From assembly GCA_030602565.1 (NCBI GenBank), contig JAUVZL010000015.1, forward strand, positions 1 to 48,652: a stretch of DNA of 48,652 nucleotides, given 5' to 3'. The notes under the pieces are model-generated. The model did not search any database and had not been told where the DNA came from. It saw only the letters and a list, made by a program, of their open reading frames with translations. The translations under genes were made by a program, and so were the position numbers. Source of the stretch: Candidatus Stahliibacteriota bacterium. Lineage in GTDB: Bacteria; Hydrothermota; Tepidihabitantia; SM23-42. This document shows positions 7,600 to 15,452 of this stretch, piece by piece; the first letter of the stretch is position 1, and each line of letters starts with the position of its first letter.

Positions 7600-7953
7600 T
7601 TATATCACAAATAAAGACGCTGTCAATGTTGAATGTTGAGATTTGACCCCAATTCTGCCCCAAAATTTACGGCGATGGTTGTCTATTTTCTGCAATTTGA
7701 AGTACTTCTCGCCGGAAAACATTTTTTTAAGTGCTTCTCTTTCCTGCCTTGTAAAATACGCATAGTAATTACCATTCCTATGCGTTGTGTGATACCTCCA
7801 TTGATCCCAGTTTTTCTTCCACGCTGTTTTTGGATATTGTTCCAAAACGAGTTTTGTTAAACTCCTAAAATCCAATTTATCTTTTGGATGCGAATGCACA
7901 AAATCTTTTATTAGTTCGGCGATACCTGCATATTTTTTATTCTTTGACTGCAC
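7600..7953 (-). CDS. Hypothetical protein, 117 aa, cassette-like unit
   Basis: I do not recognise the family. The N-terminal half (AGIAELIKDFVHSHPKDKLDFRSLTKLVLEQYP) looks like a small winged-helix or HTH-type bundle, followed by a basic, aromatic section. The start is GTG at 7951-7953, with GGAGGAATA immediately upstream. The natural C-terminus is probably near residue 100, because the last ~16 residues (GVKSQHSTLTA...) are read from repeat R2. The gene lies between repeats R3 (upstream) and R2 (at its 3' end). A DNA-binding role is only a guess. Confidence 0.6.
   Translation of the reverse strand: MQSKNKKYAGIAELIKDFVHSHPKDKLDFRSLTKLVLEQYPKTAWKKNWDQWRYHTTHRNGNYYAYFTRQEREALKKMFSGEKYFKLQKIDNHRRKFWGRIGVKSQHSTLTASLFVI
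7634..7654 (-). repeat. GGGGTCAAATCTC repeat, copy R2
   Basis: Plus strand TGTTGAGATTTGACCCCAATT, the complement of the R1 core. It overlaps the 3' end of the 117-aa gene and supplies its final codons. Confidence 0.75.
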
Positions 7954-8021
7954 TATTCCTCCTATTTATTGAGCATACTAAATGCTTTAGTATAGAATAC
8001 TCAAAACAGAATTTTGTCCGA

Positions 8022-8043
8022 TGTCGAGATTTGACCCCATTTT
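8022..8043 (-). repeat. GGGGTCAAATCTC repeat, copy R3
   Basis: Plus strand TGTCGAGATTTGACCCCATT. It lies about 55 bp after the stop of the 209-aa gene and about 70 bp before the start of the 117-aa gene. Confidence 0.75.
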
Positions 8044-8096
8044 CCGTATATTTCAATTTATCCATTGCGCAGTGTAAAGTCTTATGCCCATTCCGG

Positions 8097-8726
8097 TTAT
8101 GTCTTAATGAATTCTAATTCAATTCCTGCTGGCGTACTAAAACCTGTAATATCAATATAAAATTCACTTGCTAAAAGTATTTTGATAATTAATTTTTTGT
8201 CTTTTCCCATATATGAAGAGAATTTATCATAAACAATCTTTAAATACTGAACCGTGTCATAGACAATATTTTTGGCTAACTCTGGCTTTAGTATATATTT
8301 AATTTCAAAAAAGTACAGAGTGTCATCTGTTTGTAAACTACCATCGGGCGTGTAGCTGAATTCTGGTTTATCTGGTTTCCCATATACAAAATGGATAAGA
8401 GTTTTCACTTCCTTACCATATTTTTTTTGCTGCTTATCAAGAATTTGCGCTTCAATCTTTTGAAAACGTAAGATATTTCGCCTTGTAACAGATTGTTTGT
8501 TTTCGATTATGTTTTGTTCTATTTTCTCTTTTGGAGTGTTGAATTTTGCTCTAATTCCACCTTTAAAACTGAAAGCGAAGTCAGTAAGATCATCTATTTT
8601 TAGAAGTATCAAGAGAGCAAATAATAATAATATACCAAAGATGTATTCCCTCTTGCTGAACAAATAGAATGCTGAAAGTGCGAAAATCGCTCCAACAATA
8701 ATTCTTATTACATTATTTGCTTTCAT
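8097..8726 (-). CDS. Membrane-anchored PD-(D/E)XK-like protein, 209 aa
   Basis: Two hydrophobic helices at about residues 7-23 and 28-43 are followed by a soluble domain. That domain contains YTPDGS (P127-D128), then a beta-strand ending FFEIKY (E141, K143), the spacing of a PD-(D/E)XK nuclease core. A helix with E92 precedes it, and further strand-helix pairs follow. The family is not one I can name, and a nuclease fold tied to a membrane is unusual; a restriction-like function is inferred from the motif only. The gene has its own promoter (8794-8821) and lies between repeats R4 and R3, so it looks like an independently expressed cassette. Confidence 0.55.
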   Translation of the reverse strand: MKANNVIRIIVGAIFALSAFYLFSKREYIFGILLLFALLILLKIDDLTDFAFSFKGGIRAKFNTPKEKIEQNIIENKQSVTRRNILRFQKIEAQILDKQQKKYGKEVKTLIHFVYGKPDKPEFSYTPDGSLQTDDTLYFFEIKYILKPELAKNIVYDTVQYLKIVYDKFSSYMGKDKKLIIKILLASEFYIDITGFSTPAGIELEFIKT

Positions 8727-8793
8727 ATAACCACTATTTTATTAATCCAATGGCACGAATTACATACATTTTTGACAAAAAGGGGCTTGATTT

Positions 8794-8821
8794 ATGTTAC
8801 ACATTTTAGATTTATTGTCAA
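8794..8821 (-). promoter_or_regulatory. Promoter of the 209-aa membrane protein gene
   Basis: Minus-strand TTGACA (8816-8821), 16 bp, then TAACAT (8794-8799). It begins just beyond repeat R4, so the promoter belongs to the unit between R4 and R3. Confidence 0.5.
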
Positions 8822-8822
8822 G

Positions 8823-8858
8823 GACCATTTTCTATTCACTGTTCGAGATTTGACCCCA
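8823..8858 (-). repeat. Extended GGGGTCAAATCTC repeat, copy R4
   Basis: A 36-bp sequence, GACCATTTTCTATTCACT followed by a TTCGAGATTTGACCCCA core, that recurs at 9174-9209 with one mismatch. It overlaps the 3' end of the 102-aa reading frame and supplies its last residues. Confidence 0.8.
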
Positions 8859-9099
8859 TTTCCCTTACTGTTTTTTCTTGCCTGAATAGCTTAATAATCT
8901 CTAATGCCAACTGAAGACCGAAACCAAAAATCAATAAAGCCACACCAATTTTTAACCAAACGGGATGTAAACTCAATATAACGTGTTTCCCCATTATAAG
9001 TGCACTTCCAAATTCGGTATATATACCGGTTGAATAGGTAATCAAGATAGCGCCAGAAAAGTTCAAAACGAGACTAATGACGGATAAATATTTTTTCAT
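8836..9099 (-). CDS. Small membrane protein, two transmembrane helices
   Basis: From the ATG at 9097-9099 the protein is 87 aa, with one hydrophobic helix at about residues 4-22 and a second at about 48-68. The loop between them is probably periplasmic, and the tail is basic. GGAGGAAGT immediately before this ATG decides the start over an upstream ATG at 9144. The final residues (MGSNLEQ) are encoded by repeat R4, so the repeat has fixed the 3' end of the gene. The unit lies between R5 and R4. I know no function. Confidence 0.5.
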   Translation of the reverse strand: MKKYLSVISLVLNFSGAILITYSTGIYTEFGSALIMGKHVILSLHPVWLKIGVALLIFGFGLQLALEIIKLFRQEKTVREMGSNLEQ

Positions 9100-9173
9100 A
9101 CTTCCTCCTCTCAATCTACAACCATAGATTCTCTCTACAAACAAAGGTTATTCCAGAAACTTCAATCCCCGGT

Positions 9174-9209
9174 GACCATTTTCTATTCACTATTCGAGAT
9201 TTGACCCCA
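9174..9209 (-). repeat. Extended GGGGTCAAATCTC repeat, copy R5
   Basis: Matches R4 (8823-8858) at 35 of 36 positions. It lies about 80 bp after the stop of the NucS-like gene and about 75 bp before the start of the small membrane protein gene. Confidence 0.8.
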
Positions 9210-9287
9210 CATGCCCTCGAATGATTTGGGCTTTATATTTCAATCCGATAGTCATTTAATCCCTAACCACAAAAGTTTACGCCTATT

Positions 9288-10118
9288 TCATCTTTGTTTT
9301 TCTCTTTCCTCATTCAGTTTACCACCCATATTTTTAAATGATCTCTTGATTTTTTCGAAAACATCTGTATAATCTTCATTGCCAGTTTCAATACGTAAAC
9401 CTTCATATTCGCTTCCACGACCGTTTTCATCTATTGCTATTGCACCTATATCGAATGATTTTCTGTGGGGGAGCAACAAAGCAATTTGTCTATTCTTAAA
9501 TTTAAATCCAACATATCCTTGAGTAGTATATTCTCCAATTCCGCTCCCAAGACCTTTAATTTCCACAATAAGTTTATCAAAAAATGGTTTTAGCGAATCC
9601 TTTGTTATATAATTCCTAAGCTCAGCAATTGTTGCAGGTTTCGATGGTATTTCTCCTATTTTCGGCACAGATACTGAATGATAACATATACCCTGTTTTC
9701 CGTCATCTGTTAATAAAACAGTATACTCATAAAATTCAACATCTGGCATAACTAATGTACCAAGCCTTCGAATATCATCAGAGAATCTTTCGGCTATCAA
9801 TACAATGCGCGGATGTTCATCAGGATTTATTTTTTTATCTGAAAACATCTCTTTGATAGCATATCTATTTTTATCTATTGCGTTATAGTATTTAAGTGCT
9901 TGAAACAGTATGTTCTCATCTTCTTGAAGTTTCACCTCAATGATAACAAGTCTTCCGCCACTATCAACACATAGGAAATCAGGTGTACCTTTTCCAACAC
10001 CTAGGTCAAATTCATGTTTTAGAAGCATCAAACCCTCTTCAATAGCATCCAATTCTTTTTCAATTATTCCATGCAGTTCTTTTTCATTTAATGGTTTAGA
10101 TTTTTTAAATAATGCCAT
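9288..10118 (-). CDS. DUF91/NucS-like PD-(D/E)XK nuclease-domain protein, 276 aa
   Basis: The N-terminal ~100 residues show the NucS/DUF91-type core: E27-E28-GL, then GKGTPDFLCVD with Asp47, then LVIIEVKL with Glu61 and Lys63. This is the Asp...Glu-x-Lys arrangement of PD-(D/E)XK nucleases. The C-terminal ~150 residues resemble domains that follow such nucleases in stand-alone defence-island proteins; I cannot name them. There is a GGAGG in front of the ATG. It lies in the same direction and close behind the KAP, tail and 96-aa genes, so it may be the nuclease of that module, although its 3' end also falls into the gene-repeat array (R5). DNA cleavage is inferred from family motifs. Confidence 0.75.
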   Translation of the reverse strand: MALFKKSKPLNEKELHGIIEKELDAIEEGLMLLKHEFDLGVGKGTPDFLCVDSGGRLVIIEVKLQEDENILFQALKYYNAIDKNRYAIKEMFSDKKINPDEHPRIVLIAERFSDDIRRLGTLVMPDVEFYEYTVLLTDDGKQGICYHSVSVPKIGEIPSKPATIAELRNYITKDSLKPFFDKLIVEIKGLGSGIGEYTTQGYVGFKFKNRQIALLLPHRKSFDIGAIAIDENGRGSEYEGLRIETGNEDYTDVFEKIKRSFKNMGGKLNEEREKQR

Positions 10119-10177
10119 TGTTTTTCCTCCTATTAATAATATCCTCCTCTAACTGCCCAAACAGCCATTTCTTCCGC

Positions 10178-10468
10178 TTAAATGGACTTGCTTATTCTTT
10201 TATAAGATTTAAGAATGCTCTCAAGAAATGGTTTACCATCATTATTGAACCAATCTTCAAACTCCTTTTTTAATTTTTCAACTGATACTCGTTCTATCAA
10301 GAAGTCATCAAATGCATCATGGTCGATATAAAATTTCAAGAATCCCTTTTTATGCCTTTCTACTTTTTCTTTAAATTCATTTAATAAACCTTCCGTCTTA
10401 GGCTCTATCTCCTTATCCCACCATTCGTTGAATTTCTTTTGTCTGAATGTTACTAACTCTATACTCAT
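10178..10468 (-). CDS. Hypothetical protein, 96 aa
   Basis: A charged, probably all-helical protein (MSIELVTFRQKKFNEWWDKE...) with no motif I recognise and no signal or membrane segment. GGAGGAAAA lies just before the ATG, and the gene starts 11 bp after the stop of the tail ORF, so it is almost certainly cotranscribed with the KAP gene and probably with the NucS-like gene 59 bp downstream. Small partner proteins of this kind are common beside KAP NTPases, but I infer no specific job. Confidence 0.6.
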   Translation of the reverse strand: MSIELVTFRQKKFNEWWDKEIEPKTEGLLNEFKEKVERHKKGFLKFYIDHDAFDDFLIERVSVEKLKKEFEDWFNNDGKPFLESILKSYKRISKSI

Positions 10469-10479
10469 TTTTCCTCCTT

Positions 10480-10641
10480 TTATTTCTCCTCCATATCTTC
10501 ATAAATCCCTTTAAATTGCTCCAAGGCGGATTCGAGGTTTACGGCGATGTCGCGGGCGAGGACGTCGGGATCGGGTAGATTTTCAGTATCTTCCAGGCTT
10601 TCGTCTCTGAGCCAGAAATTATCGAACAGCAATTTTTTCAT
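10480..10641 (-). CDS. 53-aa tail ORF resembling a type I restriction subunit C-terminus (copy A)
   Basis: The peptide runs MKKLLFDNFWLRDESLED, then LPDPDVLARDIAVNLESALEQ and FKGIYEDMEEK. The LPDPDVLAxxI..NLESALEQF pattern is what I associate with the C-terminal tail of type I restriction-modification subunits, most likely HsdM and possibly HsdR, here without the rest of the gene. A second, decayed copy follows the TIR gene (1792-1907). An upstream ATG at 10677 overlaps the KAP stop, but the homology between the copies is best from 10641 inward. It may be a remnant, a small structural protein, or a recombination border. Confidence 0.55.
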   Translation of the reverse strand: MKKLLFDNFWLRDESLEDTENLPDPDVLARDIAVNLESALEQFKGIYEDMEEK

Positions 10642-10663
10642 AAGTAACCCCATTCCTTCATAC

Positions 10664-13600
10664 TCATAGAGAATCAACCCATTCCCAATATTGTCTGTTT
10701 TGTTTATTAACCCGTTGGGGTTTTAAATCTTTTAATCCAACCACAATCGCAGTTTTAATGGGACCGTCTTGTTCAGTCTCAATTCTGTGTTTTACATCAT
10801 TAAAATTTTGCATTCGGTCTTCATACTTTGGCTTTATTTCTTTTAGAATACCAAATCCCAGTTTTATGCTTTCCTGATTTGATCCTTTGCGAATCAATTC
10901 ATCAAATAGAAACTGGTGAAACTCTTTCTGTTCTTCATCATTGAATAAACTGTAACCAGAATAGATCGTTCTTATAGCATACGGTTGATACTTATTTGTT
11001 ATATTTGGCTTACGAATCCAATCAAAAACATCTTTTGATAATTGTCTCTTTCGCTCTTCTCCAATATGCTTACTTGCATCTGAAAGTGCATTGAAACCTA
11101 CCTCTTGGGATACAACATCAGTTGAGCAGAGATAGGTTTTAAGTTTTTTAACAAGAGTATCTCTCTGGTCGGCAACATTACCACACTTTAGAGTATTAAC
11201 TAATTTTAATAATTTGCCCTTTTCGGTTGCTGGCAAGCTGTCAATTTTATTGAAAGTCTTCTCAACTATAGCTACCGAGTTTGGAATTTTGTAGTTGAGT
11301 TCTTCTATTTTGGTTAATGCTCTATTGTAATCAATATCAAATAGTTTTGTTAGCAATTCAGCTTTTCGATCTTTTGATGACTTGCCGTATACGTAATCAA
11401 AAACCTTTTGATCGGTTAGTGACTTTTTTTCAAAAATGGAAGTATAATCAGATCGTTCAATGAATTCTATTGGCTCTGGTATATCTTGCATTACAAATTC
11501 TAAACTAGCTATATCAGCCGAGTTTAGGAAATTCGTAATAACAGTATTAATTTGCGCCAACCTTGCTTGAGTTGTCAAGCTTTTGATTTTTAGTAGGACA
11601 GGAATGAAAATTCTTCTTTGATTTATGTTGGGAATGGCATTTGCCCCCACTACTAAACTTGCTGCAAAGGCATCAAATTGTGTGGATACTGTAGTGGATA
11701 AGATACGCCAATGTGTATTCAATATTTTGCTATAAGCCTTTAGCAGCAGTTCCTTGTGTTTATACCGTTCAGGTGCTATATTTTTGTTTTCGGTTGTTTG
11801 AATATCATTTAATTTTTTGATTATTTGATCAGATAGATTTGAATCGATCAAATCCGATTGGAATGCCGCTAATATATCGATTTTATCCAAAATATCGTCA
11901 ATATCAGTATCTATTGTGATCCCCTCGATAAACGTTGAGATATACGCTGGAGTAATAAGTCTTTTCTGCAGGTCACTATTTTTTATTATAGTTTCATTAA
12001 TAAGAGTATTTTGGCTATATCTTGCTTTCGCCAGAATTTCTTTGAGTTTTTGCAGCGTTTTGGCGTTTAAGTAGGTAGGCTGTTCACCAAAAATGACTAA
12101 CAAATCAGTAACGAATTTATCATCGATTTTATAAGAGGGTTTATCCTGTGTTTGGTTGTCCAAAACATCAATCCATTGTTCTATTATGACATTCCTATAC
12201 TGCGCATATGGCTTAAGCAACTGTCTACTTAAAACGTATGTCTTAATTGTATGGATGTAGGATTTTGCTGGGCCTGCTAATTTATTATAGATTTCTCCAT
12301 AAGCGGTGGCTGTAAGTTTAACTTTATGAAAATCTAAAACAGAAAGAAGTGTGGCAATGAGACTTGCAATACTTACAGGATTAGTTTTATTTTCCAATTC
12401 CATCTTAATAACATGACTAAATGCTTCGATTTTTTCCTCTTTATTCATATCCTTAAGTTGGGCATAGTATTTCTGTGCTTCTTCTTCTTTTCTATCTTCT
12501 AGAAAGGCTATAAACGATTCAATCCCCGGAAACCTTTTCTCATGCTCAGAGCGACGCAAAGTGAAAAATATTCGAAGATTTGCAATAGGAATATCGAGCT
12601 CAGTTTCTTTCACAAAATTAAGGAACTCGTCTTTTTTGCAGGTTTCTAATTCACGAGTAGTAGCTTCTTGTAGATTTAGTACCTTATCTTTCCGCAATTT
12701 CTCCATTTCATCAGGAAAGAGTTCATATAGAATAAGATACTTTGCGAGCTGAGCTATATTATCAGGCAAAAATCCGGGAAGGAAATCTTTTTCTGTTCCT
12801 TCACGCTCTTTTATTAGAAGATAATTAGCGAGAAGAATATTAATAAATTGTATAATCTGTCTTGGGTTCTCTCTAAAAGCTTTGGTTATGACCCAAGCCA
12901 CTTTATCGTTATCTAAATCAACGACTTTAGTTTCCCGGAGACTACTTCTTGCATATGCCTCTAACTCCTCCGGGATAAATTCTGGAATCCATAGTATTGC
13001 ATTAAAAAACTTTCTTAAAAATTCATCAGGGTCAAAGGGTGAAGACTTAGCATTTATTGCGTATACACCAGCAATATGTTTTCTGATGGCACCAGCGTCG
13101 CAGGGGATAAGAAAAATTACATCTTTTTCTTTATTTTCAATATCCTTAGGTTCTAGGAATGTTTTGATAGTAGCAAGTACTTTCAATGCTCCTTCCTGCG
13201 TTACTCGGTCTAGATTATCAAACACTATTACTATTTTTCTGTGCACTAGGTGGCGAAGAATTCTTGAGAATTCCTGCTCAAATTGGTGAGGATCTTTAAA
13301 CCTATCTTGACCAAATGTTGTTGTTTCTGTTGTCAAAAACTGACCGGCATTTTTAATCAACCATATTAAAAAAGAGCCACCAAATATCGCAGATAAAAGT
13401 ATTCCAAGGGCATACATAAACTGTTGCAGAAAGCCTGTAGCATATGCAATTACTCCAACAATAACCAGAGCTACAATAATAAGTAATAACATTCTCCCCA
13501 GATGCCGTATCTTTTTCTTGTTGATCTTGAATTCACCTTCTGACTTTCTACTAATACTGCTTTCAACTCTTTCGTCCAAACTGAAATTCTTGTCAAAATA

Positions 13601-13921
13601 GGCATTACCGTACGATTGCAATTGCTTTGTAATTTCTTTTAAGAAGGTTCTACGCAGGGCATCACCTTTATGTTTCCACACATCAAAGACGATCACCGGT
13701 ATTTTTGAAGAAGCTAAAATAGTTTTCACAAAATTTGCTATGGTGCTTTTACCCGATCCCCATCTTCCAAATAGACCTATCGTGAACGGGGTTGGGCAGT
13801 TAGTAACAATAGTTGTGAGAGTCTGGGCAATTTCTTTGTGGCCAAATTTGGATCTTTTTATTTCTTCAATTGTTTCTAATGGTTTGTCTTTTAGAAATTC
13901 AAATTCTATTTTTTTTTTCAC
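10664..13921 (-). CDS. KAP family P-loop NTPase, 1085 aa, putative defence ATPase
   Basis: Walker A is GLFGRWGSGKST (K58), and Walker B is IVIVFDNLDRV (about 230-240). Between them sit two transmembrane helices at about 144-162 and 166-190. This insertion of membrane helices into the NTPase domain is the hallmark of KAP (Kidins220/ARMS-PifA) proteins; PifA blocks T7 and other KAP proteins occur in phage defence. The C-terminal ~600 residues look like an alpha-helical solenoid. The start is GTG at 13919-13921, four bases after GAGGAGAATT-type ribosome-binding sequence, overlapping the stop of a small ORF that ends in an HsdS-like tail. Role as a membrane-bound sensor/effector is inferred from family. 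Confidence 0.9.
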   Translation of the reverse strand: MKKKIEFEFLKDKPLETIEEIKRSKFGHKEIAQTLTTIVTNCPTPFTIGLFGRWGSGKSTIANFVKTILASSKIPVIVFDVWKHKGDALRRTFLKEITKQLQSYGNAYFDKNFSLDERVESSISRKSEGEFKINKKKIRHLGRMLLLIIVALVIVGVIAYATGFLQQFMYALGILLSAIFGGSFLIWLIKNAGQFLTTETTTFGQDRFKDPHQFEQEFSRILRHLVHRKIVIVFDNLDRVTQEGALKVLATIKTFLEPKDIENKEKDVIFLIPCDAGAIRKHIAGVYAINAKSSPFDPDEFLRKFFNAILWIPEFIPEELEAYARSSLRETKVVDLDNDKVAWVITKAFRENPRQIIQFINILLANYLLIKEREGTEKDFLPGFLPDNIAQLAKYLILYELFPDEMEKLRKDKVLNLQEATTRELETCKKDEFLNFVKETELDIPIANLRIFFTLRRSEHEKRFPGIESFIAFLEDRKEEEAQKYYAQLKDMNKEEKIEAFSHVIKMELENKTNPVSIASLIATLLSVLDFHKVKLTATAYGEIYNKLAGPAKSYIHTIKTYVLSRQLLKPYAQYRNVIIEQWIDVLDNQTQDKPSYKIDDKFVTDLLVIFGEQPTYLNAKTLQKLKEILAKARYSQNTLINETIIKNSDLQKRLITPAYISTFIEGITIDTDIDDILDKIDILAAFQSDLIDSNLSDQIIKKLNDIQTTENKNIAPERYKHKELLLKAYSKILNTHWRILSTTVSTQFDAFAASLVVGANAIPNINQRRIFIPVLLKIKSLTTQARLAQINTVITNFLNSADIASLEFVMQDIPEPIEFIERSDYTSIFEKKSLTDQKVFDYVYGKSSKDRKAELLTKLFDIDYNRALTKIEELNYKIPNSVAIVEKTFNKIDSLPATEKGKLLKLVNTLKCGNVADQRDTLVKKLKTYLCSTDVVSQEVGFNALSDASKHIGEERKRQLSKDVFDWIRKPNITNKYQPYAIRTIYSGYSLFNDEEQKEFHQFLFDELIRKGSNQESIKLGFGILKEIKPKYEDRMQNFNDVKHRIETEQDGPIKTAIVVGLKDLKPQRVNKQNRQYWEWVDSL

Positions 13922-14028
13922 AATTCTCCTCTAAATGCTCTTTGCATCAAGGAATTGAAGAGGTTTGTGAGTTCTTTTTCGGATTCATGATCAATGAAAA
14001 AAATTACAGCAGGTGCATTATTTGGCAT
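13918..14028 (-). pseudogene. 36-aa ORF ending in a duplicated HsdS C-terminus
   Basis: After MPNNAPAVIFFIDHE the reading becomes SEKELTNLFNSLMQRAFRGEL and stops. The last 18 residues equal the C-terminus of the real HsdS (ELTNLFNSLMQRAFRGEL, encoded near 15460-15515). The stop overlaps the GTG start of the KAP gene. The DNA right after the tail, with its GAGGAG ribosome binding site, is the same in both places. This is a scar of recombination through the 3' end of an hsdS gene and still provides translation coupling. Confidence 0.75.
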
Positions 14029-14089
14029 GGTTATTCCTTTTATAGTTCACCATAATGGTAAGAAACGGCACCGCATTCTCTGCTTCCAT
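14018..14089 (-). CDS. 23-aa leader peptide, copy 2 (KAP module)
   Basis: The peptide starts MEAENAVPFL and ends MVNYKRNNHAK; it differs from copy 1 (6572-6643) mainly in the middle. GAGGAG lies 5-8 bp before the ATG. Its stop overlaps the next ORF start by 11 bp, exactly as in copy 1. A promoter at 14174-14201 would drive it. Conservation of frame and ends in two places argues that it is translated, perhaps as a leader or a tiny module component. Confidence 0.5.
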   Translation of the reverse strand: MEAENAVPFLTIMVNYKRNNHAK

Positions 14090-14173
14090 ATTTCTCCTCT
14101 CGTTCTTAAGCAAAAAGGTATGCCACCCTAAGCTGCTTTCGCCCCCAAGGCACTCATACCTTCCCCAAGATTA

Positions 14174-14201
14174 AGTCTATACACAATTCGCTCCGTGTCA
14201 A
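14174..14201 (-). promoter_or_regulatory. Promoter of the KAP module
   Basis: Minus-strand TTGACA (14196-14201), 16 bp, then TAGACT (14174-14179), about 85 bp before the 23-aa leader. The remaining part of the 14090-14303 gap shows only an AAGGTATG/CATACCTT inverted pair (14115-14163), possibly a terminator for the HEPN gene. Confidence 0.45.
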
Positions 14202-14303
14202 GAAGTCTGTACTGAGTTCATCTCTTTTCTCCTTCCCAAGCCCGCAAGTATAACAAATATTCATGTCCAAGTCAAATGGGGAGCATTCCACGTTATTCCC
14301 TTT

Positions 14304-15452
14304 TTATTTGATGATTTTATAGCAACCACACACAAGACAACGCCACTTCTGAGATACTTTTTTCAACTGCATCTTTATTGGTAGTTTCTCTTTTCTCCAA
14401 CATTGGGGGCAATATGGTCCAACTCTTAATTTATTGGTTATTGGAATCCAATATACATCATTTTCATAAATCAAATTATGTGTAATGTTCAAACCAAGAT
14501 TTTTTAAAAAGGTATGATATATTTTTTTATCACTATTAGTAAATACATTGATTAAATTATCTTCCGCTAATATTTTTCTTAAACTACATCGTACGCATTC
14601 CCGAAAGATTATCTCTGCAAAGCTATATTTGCATCGTATTATTGAATCTTTTAATCCATGAACTATCATTGATCGTATGTTATATGCAAGAATAACTTGG
14701 TGATAAATTCTTTTTCTTTCAATGGCATCATCTGATAAAAATCTTGCACTACGAGACGCAAGATTATGCATTAAATCTGTGCGCTCGGTTGAGAAAAGAC
14801 ATTCCAATGCTATTGCAAATAAAAGTATCCGAATTTCATTTGCATATTCGAGATAAGCAGCTTCCTGTAATTTGAGAGCAAGTAAGACGCGATTTTTCTT
14901 TGACGTGATACGCGGAATATTATTCCAAATTTTTTCGACTGCACCTGTTAATCCAACATCAAATTTTCTAAGCCAAATATCCTTTTTATCCATATTCATT
15001 TCGATTGAAAAACAATTAGATAAGTGACTGCGAGAGCGGTAAAAATACTTATTTTCATCAGGATAAAAAACAAATTTATATTTAGGGTATGCAAGATTTG
15101 GCTTGATTATTCTTAATGTTGATAAGAAGATATTGATATCATTGAAAGCTTTCTCTATTTTTGTGGACTCTTCCTTTTTTGTGGTTTTAATCAGTATTTT
15201 TACAGCATACATGCCATTAGAAACTTCCCTTCTCATTTTTTCAGAGAAGTCTTTTTTGTTTTGTTCCATATCTAGTTTTACTAATATATCGTCTGGCTGT
15301 GGACAAATCGAAGCGTTACGTGAAAATTTGATTTCCCTTGATAGGTACTTTCCAATTCCTGTTTCACCTTTACTATAATCTATAAAACCAATTCCCTTTA
15401 TTAAACCATATGCAATTACTTGCCTCTCATGTAAAAAATCGTCATTCGGCAT
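14304..15452 (-). CDS. HEPN-type protein with C-terminal zinc ribbon, 382 aa
   Basis: A C-terminal helical domain contains NIRSMIVHG, i.e. R260-x4-H265, the R-x4-6-H motif of HEPN ribonucleases. After it come CPQC (348-351) and CLVC (372-375), a four-cysteine zinc ribbon. The N-terminal ~180 residues (ILVKLD..., IIKPNLAYPKYKFVFYPDE) are beta-rich and resemble the N-terminal region of ApeA/HEPN defence proteins only loosely. The ATG overlaps the last 37 bp of hsdS and uses a GAGGAG site inside that gene, so translation is coupled to HsdS. It may be an RNA-cleaving abortive-infection effector linked to the type I complex; this is inference. Confidence 0.7.
   Translation of the reverse strand: MPNDDFLHERQVIAYGLIKGIGFIDYSKGETGIGKYLSREIKFSRNASICPQPDDILVKLDMEQNKKDFSEKMRREVSNGMYAVKILIKTTKKEESTKIEKAFNDINIFLSTLRIIKPNLAYPKYKFVFYPDENKYFYRSRSHLSNCFSIEMNMDKKDIWLRKFDVGLTGAVEKIWNNIPRITSKKNRVLLALKLQEAAYLEYANEIRILLFAIALECLFSTERTDLMHNLASRSARFLSDDAIERKRIYHQVILAYNIRSMIVHGLKDSIIRCKYSFAEIIFRECVRCSLRKILAEDNLINVFTNSDKKIYHTFLKNLGLNITHNLIYENDVYWIPITNKLRVGPYCPQCWRKEKLPIKMQLKKVSQKWRCLVCGCYKIIK

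Noticed and set aside
7253-9209. CRISPR array or integron attC sites for the GGGGTCAAATCTC repeats
   Set aside because: Spacing is 350-820 bp and irregular, genes lie between copies, and the integron core sites are not recognisable. A REP-type repeat fits better.
10133-10168. 11-codon reading MAVWAVRGGYY upstream of the NucS-like gene
   Set aside because: It looks like the start of a restriction-type protein (such proteins often begin MAxWxVRxG), but it is too short to support more than a possible remnant.
12882-13289. 135-aa plus-strand reading frame
   Set aside because: It lies entirely within the KAP NTPase gene on the other strand, with no start signal and no family features.
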